In this document: positions 1 to 4,971 of the stretch, piece by piece
How positions within the stretch are numbered: position 1 is the stretch's first letter
How the letters are laid out: the number at the start of each line of letters is the position of its first letter
Assembly (NCBI GenBank): GCA_002391065.1
Contig: DGRP01000147.1
Location: forward strand, 1-5,408
Source: Ruminococcus sp. UBA4385
GTDB taxonomy: Bacteria > Bacillota_A > Clostridia > Oscillospirales > Ruminococcaceae
DNA: 5,408 nucleotides
Reading direction: 5' to 3'
Program-made: the position numbers and the translations under genes
The notes under the pieces: generated by a model
The model's database searches: none
Seen by the model: the letters and a program-made list of their open reading frames with translations, nothing else
Told to the model about the DNA's origin: nothing

Positions 1-59
1 ATCTGGACGGCGCATCTGACGCACAGGAGTTGTGCGGTATTGCCTTAACAGATTTTTGA
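1..59 (+). CDS. C-terminal end of an unidentified upstream gene (partial)
   Basis: Reading from base 3, the frame encodes LDGASDAQELCGIALTDF and stops at TGA 57-59. The codons (ctg gac ggc gca tct gac) resemble those of the genes downstream, whereas the other two plus frames stop within this stretch without coding character. The 5' part lies outside the window, so no function can be given. No hairpin terminator is visible between this stop and the next promoter, so its transcript may read through into the lipoprotein operon. Eighteen codons can stay open by chance, so this is a moderate call. Confidence 0.4.
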   Translation, partial: LDGASDAQELCGIALTDF

Positions 60-82
60 AGTATCAATTATCTGTTTACGAC

Positions 83-111
83 TTGACAGAAAGGGCTTTC
101 AGGTGTATAAT
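83..111 (+). promoter_or_regulatory. Consensus sigma-A promoter of the lipoprotein-CBS operon
   Basis: TTGACA at 83-88 and TATAAT at 106-111 are separated by exactly 17 bp, so both hexamers and the spacing match consensus. Transcription would start near 118, leaving a leader of about 45 nt. A Shine-Dalgarno sequence AAAGGA at 147-152 sits 10 nt before the ATG at 163. No operator-like dyad is visible around it, so strong constitutive expression is inferred. Confidence 0.85.
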
Positions 112-162
112 ATCTATGTGTGCAGTTATGCATTCGTTTTTGTCTGAAAGGAAACAAAACTT

Positions 163-1119
163 ATGTTTATAAATAGATCAAATAGATCAATAGTCTGTCT
201 GGCGCTGTGTACAGCACTTCTCTGCACGGGCTGTGCTTCGGCGGAGAGGAAAAGCTCATCTTCGGCTGAGACCTCTTCAGCGGCTGAAAGCTCTGCACCT
301 GTAAGTGAAGCTTCGCAGGATACAGACAGTGTTACAGACGATGTTCCCGAGGAGGAAACTCCAAAGGAAGAAACAGGGCCGCTGCTTGCAAAGGCGGCTG
401 AGATTTTTAACAGCAGCACCTACAGCTTTGAATGTACTATGACAGATTCCGAGGGTAATGTTACCGAAATCAAAAGAGATGTTACTCCTGCGGGATATTA
501 TCAGGTACAGAAAAACAGCGTCGGAGAAAGCGGAAGCCTTCGTACAGACGGCAAATCGTATGACTTTGACAAAGTAAGCGGTTTGTATACCGAAAGCTCG
601 GTTACTGTGCTTGACAGCAACGTGGCTCAGGTTGCCGAGCAGATGCTTCCTCACACATCGTACCATATCAATAAGCTTGATCAGCAGGAATATGATATTG
701 AGGAATACACCTATACGGGTGAAACCTATATCACAGCTTTCGACTTCTATTTCAGCAAGACTGACGGAAAGCTCGTAAAGTATGTGACTACATATTCTGT
801 TGAGGGCTCTGATGATATAGTTGAGACCAGAGAGTTTACAAAGCTCGGTACCGAGGCTGACAGCACACTGTTTAATATGACTGCGCTTTCGGGGCTTAAA
901 AACTATGATGAGATGACGCAGGAGGAATGTCAGAACGAGTTTGAGCGCATCTGCGATGCAAATGAAGTTACTGACAGTGATATGACAGCCTTCGGCACTT
1001 CGAGAGATCAGCTCGGGAAGCTGAGCTTTGATGAGTTTGAGGAGCTTATCTACACCTACGGCTTTGACAGCACCTACGAGAATGCCGCCAAAGAAGCCGA
1101 CAGCAAGGCGGAGGTGTGA
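163..1119 (+). CDS. Putative surface lipoprotein with Ser/Thr/Glu-rich linker
   Basis: This 318-residue protein begins with a lipoprotein signal peptide: a short N-terminus with two Arg residues, a hydrophobic core at about 10-20, and a CTGC lipobox with Cys24 as the expected lipidated residue. Position -3 is Cys where Leu is usual, with Leu at -4, so the box is slightly atypical. Residues 28-70 are a low-complexity Ser/Ala/Glu/Thr stretch, probably a linker through the cell wall. Residues about 72-240 alternate hydrophobic and polar residues with many Tyr/Thr pairs, suggesting a beta-rich fold of the kind seen in LolA-like lipoproteins; that comparison is inference. The C-terminal 75 residues look helical and acidic. 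I do not recognise a named family. ATG 163 is chosen because it has a good ribosome binding site and directly precedes the signal peptide. The stop is one base before the CBS gene, so the two are probably translationally coupled. Confidence 0.85.
   Translation: MFINRSNRSIVCLALCTALLCTGCASAERKSSSSAETSSAAESSAPVSEASQDTDSVTDDVPEEETPKEETGPLLAKAAEIFNSSTYSFECTMTDSEGNVTEIKRDVTPAGYYQVQKNSVGESGSLRTDGKSYDFDKVSGLYTESSVTVLDSNVAQVAEQMLPHTSYHINKLDQQEYDIEEYTYTGETYITAFDFYFSKTDGKLVKYVTTYSVEGSDDIVETREFTKLGTEADSTLFNMTALSGLKNYDEMTQEECQNEFERICDANEVTDSDMTAFGTSRDQLGKLSFDEFEELIYTYGFDSTYENAAKEADSKAEV
1110..1114 (+). promoter_or_regulatory. Shine-Dalgarno site of the CBS gene inside the lipoprotein coding end
   Basis: GGAGG lies 6 nt before ATG 1121, within the last codons of the lipoprotein gene. 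It fixes the CBS protein start at 1121 and rules out the longer in-frame ATG at 1028, which would place 31 residues of out-of-frame lipoprotein sequence on the N-terminus and has no comparable site. Confidence 0.85.
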
Positions 1120-1120
1120 T

Positions 1121-1549
1121 ATGAACATATTACAGCTTCTGAAGCCTAAGGCTACAATTGATTTTCTTTACTCTGACAATACTGTAAGGCAGGCTCTTGA
1201 GAAGATGAGAAATCACGGCTTTACTGCTGTGCCTGTTATTGACAGAGACGGCCATTATGTGAAAACACTCGCTGAGGGTGATTTTCTGTGGTTTATGATA
1301 GAAAACGGCATCACAGATGTGAGAGAGCTTGAACGCTATGATATAGGACAGCTTTCAAAGAGAGTGAATATGAGACCCGTATATGTGTACTCAACTATCG
1401 AAGACCTTATACTGCTCTCAATGGATCAGAACTTTGTGCCTGTTATTGATGACCGTGAGGTGTTCATCGGGATCGTTACCAGAAGAGATATACTGGACTT
1501 CTGCCACAAAAGGTTAAAAGAGCTGAAGTCTGATGATCCCCAAGGCTAG
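1121..1549 (+). CDS. Small stand-alone tandem CBS-domain protein (DarB/CbpB-like)
   Basis: The product is 142 residues of essentially nothing but two CBS motifs, about 10-60 and 78-130, forming one Bateman module. Such modules bind adenine nucleotides such as AMP, ATP or c-di-AMP and control a partner protein. Visible marks are GFTAVPVID (33-41) at the end of the first repeat and NFVPVID (104-110) then VFIGIVTRRDIL (114-125) in the second. The arrangement, length and TRR motif recall the c-di-AMP receptor DarB (YkuL) of Bacillus and CbpB of Listeria; I compare from memory, so a specific ligand is inference. There is no signal peptide or membrane segment, so the protein is cytosolic. Its ATG lies one base after the stop of the lipoprotein gene, and 75 bases separate it from the carboxypeptidase gene. 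A basic tail (HKRLKELK, 129-136) closes the domain. Confidence 0.85.
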   Translation: MNILQLLKPKATIDFLYSDNTVRQALEKMRNHGFTAVPVIDRDGHYVKTLAEGDFLWFMIENGITDVRELERYDIGQLSKRVNMRPVYVYSTIEDLILLSMDQNFVPVIDDREVFIGIVTRRDILDFCHKRLKELKSDDPQG

Positions 1550-1606
1550 AGCAGACGCATAAACAAAATGCTCACACATTTAATTTTGAAACCAATATAT
1601 AAATAA

Positions 1607-1613
1607 AGAAAGG
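1607..1613 (+). promoter_or_regulatory. Ribosome binding site of the carboxypeptidase gene
   Basis: AGAAAGG lies 11 nt before ATG 1625, slightly farther than the usual 6-9 nt. The 75-bp gap after the CBS gene shows no hairpin and no convincing -35/-10 pair. TATATAAA occurs at 1596-1603 without a matching -35, so cotranscription with the two genes upstream is the simplest reading. Confidence 0.55.
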
Positions 1614-1624
1614 TTGTTGTAAAA

Positions 1625-2791
1625 ATGAGGAAAAACGAGAAGGGCGGAGCTGCTGCTGTCGCTATTATGGTCATAATCATGATAGTGGCTATTGTATGCA
1701 CTGTGCTGGTTGTAACAGGAAGGTTTGCTATCAAGAAGTCAGATGTGGACAGTGACGTCAAGGCTTCTTCAAGTGAGGCTGAATCTTCATCTGAGGAAAT
1801 AAGCGAGACCGATCTCTCATCGGTCGCTCCCGAGCCCGAGCCTGTAAACCTGTATCCGACAAAGTCTGCTGACTACCACGAGATAGACCTTGATGATATT
1901 ACCTGCTCAGAGGCTATCCTTATAAATGCCGACACTAATGAGATCATCGCAGGAATGAACTACGAAAAGCAGATATACCCAGCTTCACTGACGAAGATAC
2001 TCACACTTATGGTCGCTGTCGAGAACATCGACGATCTGAAGGCTACCTATAAGTTCACAGAGGAAGACATTGAGCCCCTGATAGAGGATAATGCCTCGAT
2101 GGTAGGCTTTGAGCCCGGCGAGGAGGTAACTGTCGAGGATCTGCTCTACGGTACTATTCTCGTAAGCGGTGCTGATGCTACTACAGGTCTTGCTAACTAC
2201 ATCTCAGGCTCTGAGGCTGAGTTCGTTAAGCTTATGGATCAGAAGCTTGTTGACCTCGGACTGGATAAGACCACCAAGTTCGTAAACGCTACAGGTCTTC
2301 ATGATAAGAACCACTACACTACTGTTCAGGACGTTGCTGTGCTGACTAAGGCTGCTATGGAGAGCGAAACCTGCAAGAAGATACTCACTACAGCAAGCTA
2401 TACCACATCCAAGACTGAGGCTCACCCTGACGGCATTGAGATGACAAGCATTGTTCTTTCACGCTATGCAGGCTACTACATCGACACCGACGGAGATGAT
2501 GAGGGCGATGCTGATATGATCGGCGGAAAGACAGGCTTCACCGATGAGGCAATGTACACTCTGTCCTCTATCATTGACAAAGACGGCACTACCTACATCT
2601 GCGTTGTTGCACAGTCTGACGGAGACATCATCTGCACAGAGGACACTATCGCTATCTGCGAGAACTACATCAACTACGTTGAAAGAAAGCCTGCCGCTGC
2701 CGAGGAAGAGGATACCGACTCCGAGGAAAAACAGGACGATACCGAAGCTCATCCCGTAGGCGACAGCGATACTATCAAGGTAGGAGCATAA
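1625..2791 (+). CDS. Membrane-anchored D-alanyl-D-alanine carboxypeptidase (peptidase S11)
   Basis: This 388-residue enzyme of the low-molecular-weight PBP type would remove the terminal D-Ala from peptidoglycan pentapeptides outside the membrane, limiting cross-linking. A basic N-terminus precedes a hydrophobic segment (about 9-31) with no clear signal peptidase site, so it is probably an N-terminal anchor. Residues 38-75 form a Ser/Glu/Pro linker like the one in the lipoprotein. Active-site motifs are SLTK (121-124, Ser121 nucleophile) in the context YPASLTK and KTG (302-304) in GGKTGFT. The middle motif is SGA (181-183) followed by DA, where the family consensus is S-x-N, so the Asn is replaced by Ala. 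After the catalytic domain ends near 353 there is only an acidic Glu/Asp tail (359-374) and a short end. The C-terminal beta domain and amphipathic anchor of E. coli DacA are absent. The family assignment is firm; the physiological substrate is inferred. Confidence 0.92.
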   Translation: MRKNEKGGAAAVAIMVIIMIVAIVCTVLVVTGRFAIKKSDVDSDVKASSSEAESSSEEISETDLSSVAPEPEPVNLYPTKSADYHEIDLDDITCSEAILINADTNEIIAGMNYEKQIYPASLTKILTLMVAVENIDDLKATYKFTEEDIEPLIEDNASMVGFEPGEEVTVEDLLYGTILVSGADATTGLANYISGSEAEFVKLMDQKLVDLGLDKTTKFVNATGLHDKNHYTTVQDVAVLTKAAMESETCKKILTTASYTTSKTEAHPDGIEMTSIVLSRYAGYYIDTDGDDEGDADMIGGKTGFTDEAMYTLSSIIDKDGTTYICVVAQSDGDIICTEDTIAICENYINYVERKPAAAEEEDTDSEEKQDDTEAHPVGDSDTIKVGA

Positions 2792-2808
2792 GCTTACATG
2801 ATATTTAC

Positions 2809-2841
2809 AGAGCCATGCTGAAAGGTGTGGCTCTTTTTGTT
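2809..2841 (+). terminator. Rho-independent terminator after the carboxypeptidase gene
   Basis: AGAGCCA (2809-2815) and TGGCTCT (2828-2834) form a perfect 7-bp stem with a 12-nt loop, followed by a T-run (2834-2838, then GTTT). It starts 17 bases after the stop codon. The T-run abuts the -35 of the rex promoter, so the two transcription units are packed without spare sequence. Confidence 0.85.
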
Positions 2842-2886
2842 TGACATTGTTTTAATAATATGATATATTAAATAATATGATATAAT
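2841..2886 (+). promoter_or_regulatory. rex promoter with duplicated extended -10
   Basis: TTGACA at 2841-2846 is followed after 17 bp by TATATT at 2864-2869, preceded by TGA as an extended -10. A second extended -10, TGA plus TATAAT, lies at 2878-2886. Both fall in a 14-bp direct repeat AATAATATGATATA (2854-2867 and 2871-2884, 17-bp period). The first set gives a start near 2876, the second near 2893, the latter leaving a leader of only about 15 nt. A dyad TTTAATA-N8-TATTAAA (2851-2872) overlaps the first -10 and might be an operator, but it lacks the TTGT/ACAA ends usual in Rex sites. Confidence 0.75.
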
Positions 2887-2907
2887 AATCAAACCGGAGG
2901 GATAGCT

Positions 2908-3537
2908 ATGTCAAAGGGCACTATATCGGTCTCGGTGATAAAGAGACTGCCGCGTTACTACAGGTTTCTCGGAGAGCTTGAAAAACAGAAGGTCGAGAGG
3001 ATATCCTCGGGAAAGCTTGCTTCACTTATGAAGCTGACCGCTTCCCAGATAAGGCAGGATCTTAACTGCTTCGGGGGCTTCGGACAGCAGGGCTACGGAT
3101 ATAATGTCTCTGAGCTGAGAGCCGAGATAGGCAAGATCCTCGGTGTTGACAAGGGCTACCCTACTATTATGATAGGTGCGGGAAACCTCGGCAAAGCAAT
3201 AGCTTTGCATATTAATTTTGAGTCAAGGGGCTGTAAGCTCACAGGGATATTTGACATCAACCCGAAGCTTACAGGAGAGACAGTCGCCGACATTGCTGTA
3301 AGACACACAGACGAGCTTGAAGACTTCTGCCGTGAGCACAAGCCTGTGATAGCAGTCCTCTGCATACCCAAGGAAGCCACAAAGCAGATTGCGGAAAGGC
3401 TTGTAGAGCTTGGGATAAAGGCATTCTGGAACTACTCGCACTATGATCTGACAATTGAGCACAGCGATATAGTGGTTGAGAACGTACACCTCGGGGACAG
3501 CCTGCTGACGCTGACCTACAATGTGAATGCACTCTGA
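2908..3537 (+). CDS. rex: Redox-sensing transcriptional repressor Rex
   Basis: Rex is a homodimeric DNA-binding protein that senses the NADH/NAD+ ratio. It represses fermentation and respiration genes when NADH is low and lets go of DNA when NADH binds. The 209-residue length is typical. Residues 1-80 form the winged helix-turn-helix domain, with the recognition region TASQIRQDLNCFGGFGQQGY (44-63) that is characteristic of the family. Residues about 84-190 form the Rossmann domain with the dinucleotide loop GAGNLGKA (90-97) and the acidic strand end FDINP (115-119). The final helix (about 192-206, VHLGDSLLTLTYNV) matches the domain-swapping helix used for dimerization. GGAGG at 2896-2900, 7 nt upstream, supports ATG 2908. 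The gene is monocistronic, with its own promoter and a hairpin-bearing repeat beginning 7 bases after its stop. It is convergent with pyrE. Which genes it controls cannot be seen here. Confidence 0.95.
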   Translation: MSKGTISVSVIKRLPRYYRFLGELEKQKVERISSGKLASLMKLTASQIRQDLNCFGGFGQQGYGYNVSELRAEIGKILGVDKGYPTIMIGAGNLGKAIALHINFESRGCKLTGIFDINPKLTGETVADIAVRHTDELEDFCREHKPVIAVLCIPKEATKQIAERLVELGIKAFWNYSHYDLTIEHSDIVVENVHLGDSLLTLTYNVNAL

Positions 3538-3544
3538 TGTGAAC

Positions 3545-3774
3545 AGCCCACTTCGGTAACGAGGTGGGGCAGGCAGGGAAAACCCTGCACCGCCTTCGCG
3601 ACGTTCTTTTGCTTGAAGCTTTTCCTGCCTTGACCGCAGAGCAAAAGAGTGCGGAGATTATAATAATACATAAGCCCACTTCATTTCGGAGTGAGCTTTT
3701 CTATGGTATGAGAATTGCGTATCATTTCAGTGAGAAGGTATTAAAAAGTGAATTGTGGGGTTTGCACAAATTGT
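3545..3774 (+). repeat. Structured intergenic repeat, copy A (inverted relative to copy B)
   Basis: This segment matches the reverse complement of 4727-4949, by eye at roughly 85-90 percent identity overall. The last 125 bases are nearly identical and the stretch around 3595-3645 has diverged. It starts 7 bases after the rex stop. Order of parts: a CCCACTTC...GGTGGGGC hairpin (3545-3570), a GCAGGG-AAAA-CCCTGC hairpin (3573-3588), a variable stretch, a second CCCACT hairpin ending in TTTT (3672-3700), and a conserved tail ending TTGCACAAA near 3770. No transposase gene and no obvious target duplication are seen. It resembles a dispersed REP- or MITE-like element, and its function is unknown. 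Confidence 0.85.
3672..3702 (+). terminator. Terminator-like hairpin in repeat copy A, downstream of rex
   Basis: AGCCCACT (3673-3680) pairs with AGTGAGCT (3690-3697), with one C-A mismatch and a 9-nt loop, followed by TTTTCT. The equivalent hairpin in copy B is perfect, so this one is slightly decayed. With the first hairpin at 3545-3570 it is the most likely 3' end for the rex transcript. Confidence 0.55.
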
Positions 3775-3900
3775 AAAGTTTGAATTTGTTGGTATTAAAT
3801 AAAATTTCCTTCTTTTCTGCCAAAGCTTGGTTTTATTTCGTATATAATATCAGAGACAACAAAACCTGTTCATAACTACTTCTTATCTCCCCAAAAGTTA
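3775..3900. other. AT-rich spacer between repeat copy A and the pyrE terminator
   Basis: No credible gene is present. The sequence contains an isolated -10-like TATAAT at 3843-3848 on the plus strand with no good -35, and a pyrimidine-rich run near 3804-3815. The first 20 bases still resemble the sequence beyond copy B weakly (ATTTGT against TTTTGT), so the repeat may fade out here. Confidence 0.5.
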
Positions 3901-3935
3901 ACCCCCGAACTGCATGAAAGGGTCAGTTCGGGGGT
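3901..3935 (-). terminator. pyrE terminator, possibly bidirectional
   Basis: ACCCCCGAACTG (3901-3912) and CAGTTCGGGGGT (3924-3935) form a perfect 12-bp stem with an 11-nt loop, 23 bases beyond the pyrE stop. On the minus strand it is followed by TAACTTTT, and on the plus strand by ATTTCTTT. Both are moderate U-tracts, so it could also stop plus-strand transcripts coming from rex. Confidence 0.8.
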
Positions 3936-3958
3936 ATTTCTTTGTATAAATGACTGTG

Positions 3959-4618
3959 CTATTTCTTTGCTCCGTAGGTCTCTCTGTAGGCCTTCATGCT
4001 GTCGAGGTACTCCTTGCCCTCAACTATTCCGTCTTCTATTGCCTTGATGATGTCCTCCATTGTGACGATAGAGTATACCCTAACTCCGAAATCCTCATAA
4101 GCCTGATCTACTGCCGAGAGCTCGGTATCAAGGGCTTTTTCCTGCCTGTCAACCGTGATTACCATTGCCGTAACGTTCACATCGGCAGCGCTTTTAAGCT
4201 TTGGCATTGACTCTCTGAGTGCCTTTCCCGAGGTCATTACATCGTCAATAATAACTACCTTTTCACCGTCTGAGAGCTTCTTACCAACGAACATACCACC
4301 CTCACCGTGGTCTTTGGCTTCCTTGCGGTCAAACACATAGGAGGCATCAATACCGTACTTTTTGCTAAGAGCAATAACAGCAGACACCGCCAGAGGAATA
4401 CCCTTGTAAGCAGGTCCGAAGAGGGTTTCAAGCTCTATCTTGTTCTCGGCTATGCAGTCAGCGTAGAACTCACCCAGTCTTCCGAGCTGAGCACCTGTCT
4501 TGTAGTTACCGCAGTTAATGAAATAGGGAGCTTTTCTACCGCTTTTGAGGGTAAACTCTCCGAAGGTGAGGACACCGCAGTCCACCATAAACTTAATAAA
4601 TTCTTCTTTGTAGGTCAT
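3959..4618 (-). CDS. pyrE: Orotate phosphoribosyltransferase
   Basis: PyrE joins orotate to PRPP to give orotidine 5'-monophosphate and pyrophosphate, the fifth step of de novo pyrimidine synthesis. It acts as a cytosolic dimer. The 219-residue product has the family signatures in order: FTLKSGRKAPYFIN (22-35), LFGPAYKGIPLA (67-78), the flexible catalytic loop DRKEAKDHGEGG (97-108), and the PRPP-binding motif VVIIDDVMTSGKA (121-133) with the paired Asp125-Asp126. VDRQE (156-160) is also typical. ATG at 4618 is preferred over the in-frame ATG at 4660 because GAAAGGA at 4627-4633 is well spaced from it, the family starts here, and the upstream ATG overlaps the -10 promoter region. The gene has its own promoter and terminator. 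The roughly 24-nt leader is too short for a PyrR-type attenuator. It is bracketed by the two inverted repeat copies. Confidence 0.95.
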   Translation of the reverse strand: MTYKEEFIKFMVDCGVLTFGEFTLKSGRKAPYFINCGNYKTGAQLGRLGEFYADCIAENKIELETLFGPAYKGIPLAVSAVIALSKKYGIDASYVFDRKEAKDHGEGGMFVGKKLSDGEKVVIIDDVMTSGKALRESMPKLKSAADVNVTAMVITVDRQEKALDTELSAVDQAYEDFGVRVYSIVTMEDIIKAIEDGIVEGKEYLDSMKAYRETYGAKK

Positions 4619-4626
4619 AATGATCG

Positions 4627-4633
4627 TCCTTTC
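4627..4633 (-). promoter_or_regulatory. pyrE ribosome binding site that fixes the start
   Basis: Read on the minus strand, GAAAGGA ends 8 nt before ATG 4618. It selects this start over the in-frame ATG 14 codons upstream. Confidence 0.8.
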
Positions 4634-4648
4634 ATAGATACTGATACT

Positions 4649-4677
4649 ATTATAGCACATTCGGAGTATATATGCAA
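4649..4677 (-). promoter_or_regulatory. pyrE promoter with extended -10
   Basis: On the minus strand TTGCAT (4672-4677) is followed by a 17-bp spacer and TATAAT (4649-4654), with TGC directly before the -10 as an extended -10 element. Transcription should start near 4642, giving a leader of about 24 nt. It lies just outside repeat copy B. Confidence 0.85.
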
Positions 4678-4708
4678 GTGCCGTGAAAACAGCAATATTA
4701 AAATATTA

Positions 4709-4740
4709 TTGCACAAAAATAAGCCATACGATTTGTGCAA
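4709..4740. repeat. Perfect 9-bp dyad TTGCACAAA / TTTGTGCAA
   Basis: TTGCACAAA (4709-4717) and TTTGTGCAA (4732-4740) are exact inverted arms separated by 14 bases. One arm is the end of repeat copy B; the other lies between the repeat and the pyrE promoter, about 32 bp upstream of its -35. It could be a transcript hairpin, the terminal structure of the repeat, or a regulator site. In copy A the second arm is degraded to AATTTGT. Confidence 0.6.
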
Positions 4741-4949
4741 GCCCCACAATTCACTTTTTAATACCTTCCCACTGAAATGATACGCAATTCTCATACCATA
4801 GAAAAGCCCACTCCGAAATGAAGTGGGCTTGTGTATTATTATAATCTCCGCACTATTTTGCTCCGCGTTCAAGGCAAGAGAAGCCTCAAGCAAAGCCATG
4901 ACGCGTGGCGGTGCAGGGTTTTCCCTGCCACTCCGAAATGAAGTGGGCT
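4727..4949 (-). repeat. Structured intergenic repeat, copy B (inverted relative to copy A)
   Basis: Read on the minus strand this has the same order of parts as copy A: a CCCACT hairpin (4929-4949), GCAGGG-AAAA-CCCTGC (4911-4926), a variable stretch, a second CCCACT hairpin with T-run (4798-4830) and the conserved tail to TTGCACAAA (4732-4740). It begins 22 bases after the ilvC stop, so both copies have the same orientation relative to the gene they follow. Copy A has about 6 extra bases between its first two hairpins. An open frame crosses it but shows no sign of being a gene. Confidence 0.85.
4798..4830 (-). terminator. Terminator hairpin in repeat copy B, downstream of ilvC
   Basis: On the minus strand AAGCCCACT (4822-4830 complement) pairs perfectly with AGTGGGCTT (4804-4812 complement) over 9 bp with a 9-nt loop, and the second arm runs into TTTTCT. 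It would end the ilvC transcript before the pyrE promoter, making the two genes separate units. Confidence 0.65.
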
Positions 4950-4971
4950 AAAATACTATATTGTGACGAGC

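Noticed and set aside
1028..1120. N-terminal extension of the CBS protein from ATG 1028
   Set aside because: The extension is lipoprotein coding sequence read in another frame, and the strong GGAGG at 1110-1114 points to ATG 1121.
277..1128. Long minus-strand open frame (283 codons) opposite the lipoprotein gene
   Set aside because: It lies antisense to a gene with a signal peptide, promoter and ribosome binding site. Its translation has no family character and no ribosome binding site, so it is a shadow of the codon bias on the other strand.
1571..1603. Separate promoter for the carboxypeptidase gene
   Set aside because: TATATAAA is present, but the region 16-18 bp upstream (CACATT) does not resemble a -35.
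2847..2872. Rex autoregulatory operator in the rex promoter
   Set aside because: TTGTTTTAATA resembles one half of a Rex site, but no matching AACAA half lies at the right distance. AT-rich promoter DNA gives such half-sites by chance.
3545..3774. CRISPR array or insertion sequence
   Set aside because: There are only two copies of the long unit, in opposite orientation and far apart, with no regular spacers. No transposase frame lies in or between them.
4619..4642. PyrR or pyrimidine-sensing attenuator before pyrE
   Set aside because: The predicted leader is only about 24 nt, with no room for alternative hairpins.
4615..4899. 94-codon minus-strand frame through repeat copy B into the pyrE leader
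   Set aside because: It crosses the ilvC terminator, the pyrE promoter and the pyrE start, and the part outside the repeat has no match in copy A. It is not a gene.
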